In this document: positions 24,401 to 36,400 of the stretch, piece after piece
How positions within the stretch are numbered: the stretch's first letter is position 1
Layout: each line of letters starts with the position of its first letter
Assembly (NCBI GenBank): GCA_039621445.1
Contig: CP154956.1
Coordinates: 88,914,482-88,978,481 of the forward strand
DNA length: 64,000 nucleotides
Direction: 5' to 3'
Source: Euglena gracilis
Taxonomy: Eukaryota > Euglenida > Euglenophyceae > Euglenales
Notes under the pieces: generated by a model
What the model was told of the DNA's origin: nothing
What the model saw: only the letters and a program-made list of their open reading frames with translations
The model's database searches: none
Made by a program: the position numbers and the translations under genes

Positions 24401-27400
24401 TAAATTTGTGTAAGTTGAAATTTAGCATGTTTTTTGCACTTCAAGAATCTGAATTTTTTTGAAATTTCATCATTTTTGTGTGTGGAATTTGGGTTTTTGG
24501 CAATTTCTCAGGGAAAATTTTCACCGTCCCCGGCGCTTTGCGCCGTCAGGGGGGGTCTTATTTATGGGGGGGGGGTCTTATTTTTGGATTTTTGCTCGAT
24601 CGGCCCAGGGGGGGTCTTATTTTGGGGGGGGAGTCTTATTTTTGGGGGGGTTTACACCACTGGCTGGGGGGGGGGGGCGGGCCCCAGCCAGGGGGGCATG
24701 GGTCCAGGTCAGAAAAAAAATTTCCGCTCAAAAACACTTTTTTTGATGTTCTAAAATGAAAAAAAATGTTTTTGCGCGAAAATTTTTTCAAAATTTTGGG
24801 TCCCGACTTGCCTCCTGACCCCCCTCGCCCAGCCGCCCTCGGACCCCCGCAGGTGTCCCCGAATACCCAAAACTGGCAGCCGGCTGCCCGGGCCGGACGG
24901 GGGGTTGAAAAACACTCATTTTCGACTCAAAAACACTTTTCCCGGGTCCGGGAGGCAAAAAATCATCGTTTTGGGCCAAAAAATTTCGATTTTTTTTTCG
25001 ACGTTTTGACCCGAAAATGACCCAAAATCCATTGGTTTCGGGCCTAAAACGGGGGTCCGGGGGTCAAAAAACGCTCATTTTCGGCTCGAAAACACTTTTT
25101 TGGGGTCCGGCAGGTCCAAAAAAACTTGGTTTTGGGCAAAAAAAATATTTCGAATTTTATCGACTTTTTGACCAAAAAATGGCTAAGTGGCTGGGGGGCG
25201 GGCCCCAGCCAGGGGGGGGGCATGGGGGGGGGGTCCGAGTCGGAAAATTTTTTTCCGCTCAAAAACACTTTTTGATGGTCTAAAGTGAAAAAAGTGTTTT
25301 TGAGCAAAAAAAAAAACCAAAATTTTGGGACCCGACCTGCCTCCCGACCCCCCCAACCCAGCCGCCCTCAGACCCCCCGCAGGGGTCCCCGAATACCCAA
25401 AACTGGCCCAAAATCGCATATCCAGGCCCCGGGAACCCCAAAAACGGTCACCCCCCCCCCCCTAAACCTCATGATTGACCCCCTGGTTTGGGTCCCAACT
25501 CCTCGTCTAGCCCGAGATACGGCCAATTTACGGTTTTGGGCCCCGAAATGGCCAAAACTGGCAAAACTGGTCCAAAACCCCAAAACGGCCATGTCTCGGG
25601 CTAGGCAAGGAGTTGGCCCAAACCGTGCATAGCGATCGATAGGGCGTCCCAAAGTTGTGTAAGGAGGTCCTCTTTACTTTTCCTCAACTCTGAAGTGTTT
25701 TCGAGATACTTTGAATCTTTCGATTTTTTGACCCCAAAATGACCCTGCAATTTCCCCGAAAAAAAAAACGGTAGACAACTTTTTTGCTCTGGCCATATCT
25801 CCGGACTGGCGGGGAGTTGCAGGTAACCTAAAGGCTCTGGAGATACTGAGGATCGTCCCCTAACCTATGGGCTATTAAGTTTTCTCCAGCTGTTCAATTT
25901 GGGGGCCAGGAAATCCAATGACATCGATAATCCAAAATCCCAGGGGGGGTCTTATATGGGGGGGTCTTCCCAGTTTAGGGGGGTTAATACCCGGGGGGGG
26001 GGTATATGTGGGTGTGGGGCATTCCCTGCCAAGGGCCGGCCTTCCGGACCCTCCCCGCCTCCCCCCCCCTCCAACTCCCCTTTTCCTTCCTTGTTTTTGT
26101 TTTTCTTAATATAATAATCTCAGCTTAATACCACCCCTAGAGCGACGGGGGGGGGTCCGACCCCCCTGGGTAGGTCCGTGCCCCGACCTCTGGCCCGGGG
26201 GGGGGGGGGGGGTCTCTCCATTTTTCAAAAAACCAGTCAATCAATTTTTTGGGAATCCATCAGGTCCAGTCAACCACCCTGGGGGGGGGTCGGCCACTCT
26301 GGAATCCAAAAGAAATTTGGACCAGGCTTGTGCTTAGTCGGGTGCCTACCCCATGGGGGGGGGTGCTAGGGGCAGGCACCCCATAGCACCCGATCCGACC
26401 CCCCCGGGGGGGGGTAGGGACAGTCAAGAAGCCTTAGTGCAACTAAGGGGGGGGGAAGGGTTTTGGGGTGTGCCTGCCCCTAGCAGGCACCCCCCTCCGA
26501 CCCCGGCGTCGAAGGCGCCGGGGGCCCAGAAAAGGCCATTTTCAATGAATATTTTCTGGGTCCCCCCGGACTCCTATCCGGGGGGGGGGGGGGCCCGCTA
26601 GGGGCAGGCCCCCTATAGCACCCCCCCCCCTCCCCCCCCCCCGGCTGGTAAGCACAAGCATGATTTGGACCAAAAACATGAATAAAAAGGCCACAAAAAA
26701 AAACGAGCAAAATAACAAAATCCCTTGTGTATGCAAAGCAAGGATGGCCAAATCGCGCTCCCCAATGAACTTATTCGGCCCACGGCCTCCTCTGGGGGGG
26801 GGGGCGTAGGCAAAATAACAAAATCCCCTTGTGTGTGCAAAGCAAGGATGGCCAAAACGCGCTCCCTAATGAACTTATTCTGTTATTCGGCCCACCGCCT
26901 CCTCCAGGGGGGGGAGTAGGTAATAATAACAAAATCCCCTTGTGTGTGCAAAGCAAAGATGGCTGAATTGCGCTCCCTAATGAACTTAAACCCCCCCATT
27001 CAAACCGACCCGGCGGTTTAGGACTTTTGGGTTGGCGGAAATCCTGGAGGGGGTCGGTTTAGACGGGGGGTCGGTTTCAGGGGGAGGACACGGCTGGCTG
27101 ACGGCGTGACGGAAGCGGGTTGATATTAGCAAGGCAATTTCAATTGGCAAATGCCCAATTTTGTCGGCCAATTCCTAACTTGGAGTAGGGCTGTTTCGAT
27201 TAATCGATTAATCGACTAACCGTTCGTCATCGTCGATTAATCGAATCGTTCGGCCCAGGGCGATTAATCGTTCACTATGGATGCCACCCACGATGGGCAC
27301 GATGTTTGCTGAAAGCACTCAATTTCGGATAGTCACCAGTAATATAATGCACTACTACCTGCTGCTACCATGCAAAGGGTTCTTAAAAATGCCATCGAGC

Positions 27401-30400
27401 CAGTGTAACGTTGCGCGATTTTTAGTACCCTCACCCCCCCTCAAAGTGACCATCCTCCTGGCACCACGGGACCCCAAAACGGCCACTCTGGGGGAGGGGA
27501 CACTTTGGGGGGGTGTCAATTTTTGGGCTTCGGCGCCTTTGGCGCCAAAAGAAAGTGGCCACTTTGAGGGGGGAAACCAAATTTGCCAAGAATCTTTGGC
27601 CACTCTGAGGGGGGGGACATTTTGAGGGGGGGTGAGGGTAGTATCAAGCAGTTCCTAATTGGCTGAATGGCGCCTGGGAAATATGCCAGCGGGACCGCAA
27701 AGGAATTAACTATGTTCTGTGTTCGCGTTTCTCATGCAAAGTTCATAATCAAAATTTGGAAAGGACCAATTAATCGTAAATCGTCCGAGGCACCTCGATT
27801 AGTCGCGATTAATCGTTCGTCGGCTCGAAACTATTTATTGGCACAACCCTACTTTGAGTGACAAATGCCTAATTTGGGATGCAAATGCTTAATTTTCGGG
27901 GACAAATGCTGAATTTTGGGTGTAATATCCAATTCTTGGTGGCAAACTGCCTAATTTTGGGTGCAATCTTCAAATTTTTGATGGCAAATGCCTAATTTTG
28001 TAATCTTTGGGTTCCAACACCAAATTTACGGAAGAAAATGCCCAATTTGAGGTGCAAACTCCAATATTTGGAAGCAAATGCCTAATTTTGGGTGTAAATC
28101 CCAATTTGGGTCATCAATGCTAACTATTCAATGAGCATGGACGCTCTTTCCGTTGGCGGCTTCCATTATGTTGTGCATGTTTGTCATCCAATTTGATATG
28201 GGTCGGTTTATTTCTTTTTGGTTGAAATTCTGCAATGGGTCGGTTTGAAAGGGTACCATGCCCCCCCCCCCCATATAAGACCCCCCCTCGGGAGCCAAAA
28301 TCCCAGGGGGGGTCTTATATGGGGGGGTTGGTCCCGGCCAAAGGGCCGGCCTTCGGCCGGCCAGGGGGGGGGTCTTATATGGGGGGGGGCATGGTAGGTC
28401 GGTTTAGAAGGGGGGTCGGTTTAAATGGGGGGGGGGGTTAGTTGGCCAACAGCCCCCTCAAGGGGGGGGGAATAGGCAAAAGAAAAAAAATCCCCTTGTG
28501 TGTGCAAAGCAAGGATGGCCAAATCGTGCTCCCTAATAAACTTCTTCGCCCACGGCCTCCTCCAGTGGGGCATAGGGGCGACGGCAGTACAGTTGGGGTT
28601 TTTGGGGCCCCCCCCCTCCCCCCTGTGCAGTTGGGCTTTTCGGGACCGCCCCAGTGCCAACCCCCCCCCCCGAGGTAAATGGAAAAAAGGACAAAACAAC
28701 ACCAAAAATCTTCCTGAATGACAGACACATGTCGTTGGAAAAAGACCTTGTCCGCTTCACCTGCGGCAGATTCTGGATCAGCTTCACATTCAAAGAAAAG
28801 GCCAAAGTGCCCCCCCCCCCCACAGTGTGCCCCCGATACTGAACTCCCCACGTCACCCCAAGTGCCCATACTCCCCTGTTTCTGGCAACCCCCGTCATGT
28901 ACCTCCGCAAAATGTAACCTCCCCCTAAATGACCCCCCGGGGGGCAAAATAACTAAATTGTGGGATGCCGCTCCCCCCCCCCCGACCCCCGTGGCGGGTG
29001 GCTGCCGTCCACCCACAAGTGGACGCCAGGCTTTTGCTTAAGGGATTGCAGTCCCCCCCCCGGGGGGGGGGGGGGGGCTGGACTGCAGCTAGTCCAAATT
29101 TGGCTAGTGGGTTTTCTAGCAGACCCCCCCCCCGGGGGGGGGGTCTGCTAGCAGGGCTAGCTAGTGGAAATTTTTTTTCCAGTGACCGGCGCGAAGCGCC
29201 GAAAATTTTTTTTGGGACCCCCAAAAATGGCCAAAAATGCCCGTTTTTGGCCATTTTTGGGAATTTTTGGAACAAAATCAGCCAAAAACCTGTTAAAAAC
29301 CTCATTTTTCCTCCGGCGCGCAGCGCCGGAGGAAAATTTTTTTTCCAGGGACCCCCCCCCCCCGGGGGGGGAGGGGGGGGTCTAGCTAGTCCACTTTTTC
29401 CAGTGTCTAGCCGATTGGCTAGCCAGTACCCCCCCCCCCCCGGGGGTCCTTAAGCAAAAGCCTGGTGGACGCTGATGAATTTTGGTAATGGTTTTGGTTA
29501 CAGTTTCACAGAACTTGCACAAAAAGAAGATATTACCCAATTTTTTTTGCAAATTTGCAAATGGACCCCCGAATGGAGGTTTCTGAAGGCATTTGGGTGG
29601 GTTGAGTCATTTTCCTCCATACTTGAGTGAAATTTTTTGGTGGGGGGCTAAAAAATTTTTTTGGAGGGGGGTGGACTTAAAATTGGTGGTCGGAGCGACG
29701 AGTCACTCCGACCACCAATGCTCGTTGGCGACTAATCGCTAGAAAATGGTCGCTGGCGACCATGGTCACCAGCGACAAGTGGCCAGCAACCACCAAAAAG
29801 TACATCACCAATTTCTCGCCGCGCTACCGGCAATGGCTATATTACCCCCCCCCCCCCCTGTCGTACGACCAGGCTTGCGCTTAGTTGGGTGCCTACCCCA
29901 CGGGGGGGGGGGTGGGTGCTAGGGGCAGGCACCCCATAGCACCCGATCCGACCCCCCCGGGGGGGGGGGTAGGGTTTTGGGGGGTGCCTGCACCTAGCAG
30001 GCACCCCCCTCTGACCCCGGCGCCGAAGGCGCCGGGGGCCCGGAAAAGGCCATTTTCAATGAAAATTTTCTGGGTCCGGCCCGGACCCCTATCCCCCCCG
30101 GGGGGGGGTGTGCCTGCTAGGGGCAGGCACCCCCCCCCGAGAAAAAAATATTTCTACACCCCTGGTCGAAATAGTAGAGCTTACCCCCCCCCCCCCCCCC
30201 GATGGAGCGAGCGTCCACTGTAAGACTATTGCAAGTCCTTTTTAAGGGAAAATCAATGGAAACCGGCCGATTTCAGGAAAACGTCCACTACAAGAGCACT
30301 ACTCTACTCTACTATCAGAGGGGGGGTTAATTATTTTGGTGCTGTTCTTTGGCTTTTGGCTGAATGGTTGCAATTCTCCCATCCCTTTCCCGGGGCCAAT

Positions 30401-33400
30401 GAAGGATAGAAAAATAGAAGCATGGGGATCACAGGAGCCCATAGGTCAATGATTTTCGCGATTCCCCTATTTTTGCAGGAGCGGCTGGGAATCCCTAAAG
30501 ACCAGCCAATGGGAATGCCGATGGCGATGCCAATGATGGCTGCGCCTGCCGCAGCGGTTCCCCCTCCCGAGGCAGCCGAAGCACCAAAGGAAGCTGCACC
30601 CAAGGCGTGCCTCTGTCCCCTGTCAACGCCAAAAGACATGTCTCAACACCATGCAGCATATGATGCGGATTGCCTGACTGTACACAGCTCCTTCATGGAG
30701 AGAAGTCTTGTGAGAAACGAGAAAAGTATCTGCAGAAAACATATGCGCGAAAACATAAGTGAGAAAAAACGAGCATCCAACATGAGCCCCTGCTTTCCCG
30801 GCTTTTGCAAAGAGGCCAGATTGTTGCAGCAAAAGTGTTTGTATTCCTTTCAGTGATCCCTCAAAGGAAAATATTTATTTTGCCTTTTGTCAGTGCATAT
30901 TTCAAATCTTTCATCTTCACACCTTTTACAGCTGCCGCCATCTATCCTTGGAACAAATTGACCAATCCTCGTGAAGAGATGCGATACTTTTAAAAACTTT
31001 TTTGACAGATTTCCCCGAACCTTCGACAAGGTTATTTGAACTTTTTGACAGGGTTTTTGGAATGAAATGCCAGTTTATTTGAAAAATTTGACGCATTTCA
31101 TAAAACACTCCTATTTTTGTGATTTCTTTTGCTTTTTTTTGCAGCAATGACGCCAGAGGCAGCCTTTTAATCATTGCCCCCCCTGGGGGCCAGTGGTTAA
31201 ATGATGGGGGTTTTGGACCCCCCGCATGTAAGATGTTGGACCGAACCCCACATTTACCTGTGTTTTCATACTCCCCACCGGAGATGTCCCGGACAATGTA
31301 TTTGTATGGAAGTCTTACTCCCAAATGGATTGGGGTCAGAGCCAGGGTGAGGGAATAGGTTTAGGGTTGGGATTTGGGCCAAGTTAGGCCTCTGTCCTGA
31401 ATTTAGGCTTGATTTCGGCCCAACCTTCTAGCCTCCTAACTAACCCTAACCCTAATCCCTTTTGGAACAATCACCGTAACCCTAACCCTGCCCCCCCCCC
31501 CCAAACGGAAAACACCAAAAAAGTGGCGGGGGGCAGTATTTAAAGGCTGCCAGCATAAAATCATAATACATTTTTCATTTTCATTCGGGGTGAGAACAAT
31601 GACATATGCAGGATCCTGCGGCCCAAGAGTATGCATGCCCTTGGTGCTTCCTTCGATTCCCCAACGTTTGAGACATTTCAAAATTTTTTTGACCCCTCAC
31701 CAAAATCGTTTTTGAACCCCAAAAACGTCCCAAAATTTGCTTTAAAATAGCCATGTCTGGGGACAGGCCGAGAGTTATGGGGAAACAGTTTACAGGCATA
31801 TGCGGCGTTCCTGGGGCTTTATTTTGGGTCGTCCGACATTTCCTTTGATTCCCCATCATTTTTGAAAATTTTTGGCCAATCAACTTTTCGACCCCTGACT
31901 GACCTCTGAACAGCTCAGTCCTGCAAACGGCCTGCTTTTGGCCCACTCGGGGGCCGGATCTCGGGCTGCGCACGCAGCCTGGCCCCTGTGCTTTCTCCGG
32001 TGGTTACAGGGTCCCGACATCTCTCCCAGGCAATTGCTTAAGCACTGACCAACCCCCCCCCCCCGGGGGTGGGTGACTGGTTTTTTCAAAGTGACTGACT
32101 GGTTTTTGGCCCGGACCCCCCCCCCCCGGGGGGTCGGCCAGGAGTGGGCAAAAGTGGTTTGAGTGACCCCGGCGCCGAAGGCGCCGGAAAATTTTTTTGG
32201 GCCTAAAATGGCCTAAAGTGACTGGAAAGTGGCCGTTTTTCTGAGTGGCCGACCCCCCCCCCCCGGGGGGGGGGGTAGTGACTGGCTGGTTTTTTGAAAA
32301 TGAGTGACTGACTGTTTTTTAAAAAAGTGGAGTGACCCCCCCTCCCCCCCCCGGGGTCGGTAAGCAATTGTATGATCCCTCCCCTCCCCTGTTCAACACC
32401 AACGCTCATTTAATACCCTGTCCCCCCCCAACCCCAACCCACCTGGAACCACAACCAAATTCTGGTTTTCAAGAATTGTTGAAACACCAGCCTGGGGGAG
32501 TCCGGGGACCCCCCTGGAACCAAAAATATTTTCTTCTCTGGCATTATTTTTTCTTCTCTGGCATTCTTTCGCCCAAAGACTTACATTTTATCATATGGTT
32601 TGTTGAAAAAAATAGCCCATTTTGGGACTCTTTTTGAAGCCCTTCGTAAAACTTTTCCGGCAATTTGTCAGGTTTGTTCCCCGGGGTTGGCACTCCCCCC
32701 TCAGGGGGTCCGGCCCTCCGCCCCCCACCCCCTTCCCCCTCCCACTTAATACCTTTGGGGGGGTTGCAGGGGCAGGGGCGGGCAGAGTTGTGGGGGCAGC
32801 AGTTTCAGAATGTGTAGTAGCAGTGAAACAAAAACACAAAAATGCCCGTTTTCTGTGTTTGCTGCCCGATTTTACTGGCTGCAAAAGGGTTCACACAACC
32901 CCTCCTTTGGTTATTTTTAATACCAGATTTTCCAAAAGGCGACGGGTCCCTTGCCAATCACAGCACCCCATGTGGTTCCAGGGTGAACCATTTCAGGCTG
33001 ATTTTCCCCGGCCGTCCAGCTTTTGGGGGGGGGTAAATGATATCGTATATATAAAATATTGATTGCATTGCAAGTATTGCAAGGTGCAATAATTTGCAAA
33101 ATATCGCAACTCCCCCCAAAGTGCAAGGTCAATTACCAACCTTACCTTTATGGTTTTGCAAATGCATAATTTTTGAGCTTGTTTCTGAAGTGTTGCATTT
33201 TTCTGTTTCTTGTTCCGCTCACCCATTTTTCATCCACCCTGCATCAGGAGCCTGAAAAGTCCCATTTCGATATTAAGCTTGAGCAGGTGGACGAGGCCAA
33301 CAAGGTGAAGATCATCAAGGAAATCCGAGCATTGATGAGCAATCTATCAATCAAGGAGGTTTTGTGTGTTTTTTTTAGGGATTGACATGAATCAGCAAAG

Positions 33401-36400
33401 GAAAGGAAAAGATATGAAGGACGCCGGACTTTATGGGGAAGTACACCACAATTCTGCATATTCTGCATAGGAGTGTGGTAGTTATTTATAACTCCTGAGT
33501 GATCCAGACAAGGGATCTATGGGAAGTTTTTGGTATCGAGGTGTTAGAGGGAGGGGTTGCGACCCCCCCGCTTGGTTTTTGGCTTTGGCTTTAAATGATT
33601 TAAAATGGCTTAAAGATGGCTTCAAATGGCTTAAAATGTCCTTTTTTGACCCTGAGCTGGTGTGTCCCAAAATTGCCTGCAATGGCCTCTAAAAAAAGGT
33701 CTGAAACGGAAAGTTTTTGTGATATGATATTTTTCATTTTTTGTCCATGATCAATCAGATGTTCAATTGAGGATGTGTGTTTATTTCCTTCAGAAGCCAA
33801 ATGTTGAAAGAGCTCCTATCCGCACGTTTAGTAAGAAGATAAAGTTTGCAACCTGAAATTGAGCAACCAACCACATTTCATTTTGGACAGTTGTGAATTG
33901 CCAACTATTGGCATACAAAGAAATTCAAATTTTATTTCTTGAGTCACAGATGAAACGAGATAAGAAGAGATAGTTTATTTTGCGCTTATTGATTATGAAA
34001 ATGTTGCTTTTGAGTGACTGGTTCATCAACCAAGGCCAAAGCAAGAAAGCCTCACTTTCTGTGCGGTGAGGATTTCCACACACAAATCCAGAAGGAACAT
34101 AAACCAGCCTCCCGAAAACGAATGAATTTGAATTGCCACTGAGCGTGATTCTAATGTCGGCTTTGTTTGCTGTGTGATTGCAATGTCGGCTGATGTCGTA
34201 TTTTCATGCAGTCCCGTCCATGCACTCACTGAACCCCTGCGTGACCCTACGTTTTCATGCTTTTTGAGCTGTATTTCTGGTTGATGAGTTTTTGAAAACT
34301 GATGCACTTCCGATGTTTTTTTGTTTTAAAACCAACCCAACTCATGCTCACGTGGACCCCACTTATTGGTAAAAATGACCTAAAACGTCCTAAAATGGCT
34401 TTAAATGGCCCCAAATGGGCAATTATTGGGGCTATACGGGGGGGGGGGCAAATTGGAGGTCGAACAAATTGATTGGGAAAGAATTGGCGTACAGAAATCC
34501 TGACAAATTTTCCGGCCCTTTTTGAAAATCCTGCCAATTTTTTCCAGGCCGTTTCAAAGGTTTTCCATTGCGTAATGCGAATTTTTGGTCTGGTTGGAAA
34601 TTAAATTCTGGTGGACGTCCAACCTTGTTGCCCAGGCTGTCTTCTCCCTTGTGTTTTGAAGCATTTTTTTTAAAAAAAGAAGAGAGATTTGAGGCTGTTT
34701 GTTTGCCTGGTGTGGTTTGGAGCCGCGAACCTACAACTCACCCTTTTTCCAGTCACCTTGCAAAAAATAACCTACCCCCCCCCCCCTAGTCGTACGACCA
34801 CCCCTCATCTATGACCACCCCCCGGTCACAGGTTGCAGGTCATGGGGGTGTTATGACCACCCCCCCCGGTCACAGGTTGCAGGTTGCGAAAAAAATTTAG
34901 CCCCCAAAATAAGTCCCCCCACTGGCCGGTCCGTGCAAAAATCCATGAAATGGACCCCCCAAAATAAGGTCCTCCCTGCCGGCGCGAAGCGCCGGATTTT
35001 TGAAAAATGGGACATTTTGGGGGGGGGTAAAAAATGCCATTTTGGGACACTTTTCACACGCTTCTACGACCACCCCCTCATCTATGACCACCCCCCGGTC
35101 ACAGGTTGCAGGTTATGGGGGTGTTATGACCACCCCCCCCCCCCCCCCGTCACAGGTTGCAGGAACCCGGTCATACGACTAGGGGGGGGGGTACCAATTT
35201 TTCTGGGTCATTTTCAGGTTTGGCGCCAATTTTTTCGGCTTCCAATTTTGTCGGTTCTAATTTTATCTACCCCAATCCCCCCCCCCCCGTCAGCTGGTCA
35301 GGACCCCCTCCCCAGGGCAGAACGGGAATCAGCCAAACAGCCAGGGTGGTGGGTGGGGGGGGTCGACCAGGTTTTGAATAGTGCTGAGCTCTTAATAAGC
35401 GCGCCCCCACCCCTTCATTGACCAGCCACTCCGTTGAGCTCTTTGGACTGAAATGCAAGGGTTTTGTGCCTGAAACGGGAGGCCAAGGGGTCAAAAATCG
35501 CTCATTTTCGGCTCAAAAACGGGTTTTCCGGGTGCGGGAGGCCAGAAAACATCGTTTCGGGCAAAAAAATTTTTCGATTTTTTTCGACTTTTTTGACCCG
35601 GTTTTGACCGAAGGTCAATGGGTTGGCGGCCCAAAACGGGGGCGCTGGCGGGTCGAAAAACGCTCATTTTCGGCTCAAAAACGGGTTTTCCGGGTGCGGG
35701 AGGCCAGAAAACATCGTTTCGGGCAAAAAATTTTTTCGATTTTTTTCGACTTTTTTGACCCGGTTTTGACCGAAGGTCAATGGGTTGGCGGCCCAAAACG
35801 GGGGCGCTGGCGGGTCGAAAAACGCTCATTTTCGGCTCAAAAACAGTTTTTCCGGGTGCGGGAGGCCTGAAAACATCGTTTCGGACAAAAATTTTTTCGA
35901 TTTTTTTCGACTTTTTTTGACCCGGTTTTGACCCAAAGTCAATGGGTCGGCGGCCCAAAACGGGGGCGCTGGCGGGTCGAAAAACCGCTCGTTTTCGGCT
36001 CAAAAACAGTTTTTCTGGGTCCGGGAGGCCAAAAAACATCGTTCCGGGCAAAAAAAATTTTTTCGATTTTTTTTTCGACTTTTTTGGCCGAAAACGGCTA
36101 AGTCGGACAGTGGGAAAAGTGTACAAAATGGCCTGAAATGGCCCAAATTGGCCAAAAAAAACGCCCGTATCTCGGGCTGGGCGGGGAGTTGCGGGGAAAC
36201 CAAATCCCAGTAGATAGAGCGTTCCAAGGGCTTCAATTTAGGTATCCGGACATATCCTTTGATTTTGCATCATTTTCGAGAAATTTTGAAAACATCGATT
36301 TTTTGACCCCCCACCCCCCGAAAACGGCTAAGTCGAACAGAGGGAAAAGTGTACAAAACGGCCATCCAGGCCGAAAACGGCCGTATCTCGGGCTGAGCGG

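Larger units (their letters stand above)
27977..29745. repeat. 1.3-kb segmental duplication, copy B, with hAT-like insertion
   Basis: Matches 16728-18044 base for base over long stretches. It is longer by 438 bp of insertion plus 8 bp of target duplication. Both copies lie in bL12 intron 2, in the same orientation and about 11.2 kb apart, so unequal exchange between them could change intron length. Confidence 0.95.
3761..30478 (+). other. bL12 intron 2 (26.7 kb, repeat-filled)
   Basis: Begins GTGTGC and ends CTATTTTTGCAG. Almost all the repeat families of the window occur in it: hAT-like elements, C/G-tract elements, satellites, foldback arms, interstitial telomere-like tracts, and both copies of the 1.3-kb duplication. 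No alternative bL12 exon was found inside it. The joined product (ADLLK then ERLGIP) has no gap relative to the family, so nothing appears to be missing. Confidence 0.8.

Noticed and set aside
30422-30478. Upstream extension of bL12 exon 3 to the ATG at 30422
   Set aside because: The TATTTTTGCAG acceptor and the perfect continuation from exon 2 (ADLLK to ERLGI) show that this segment is intron.
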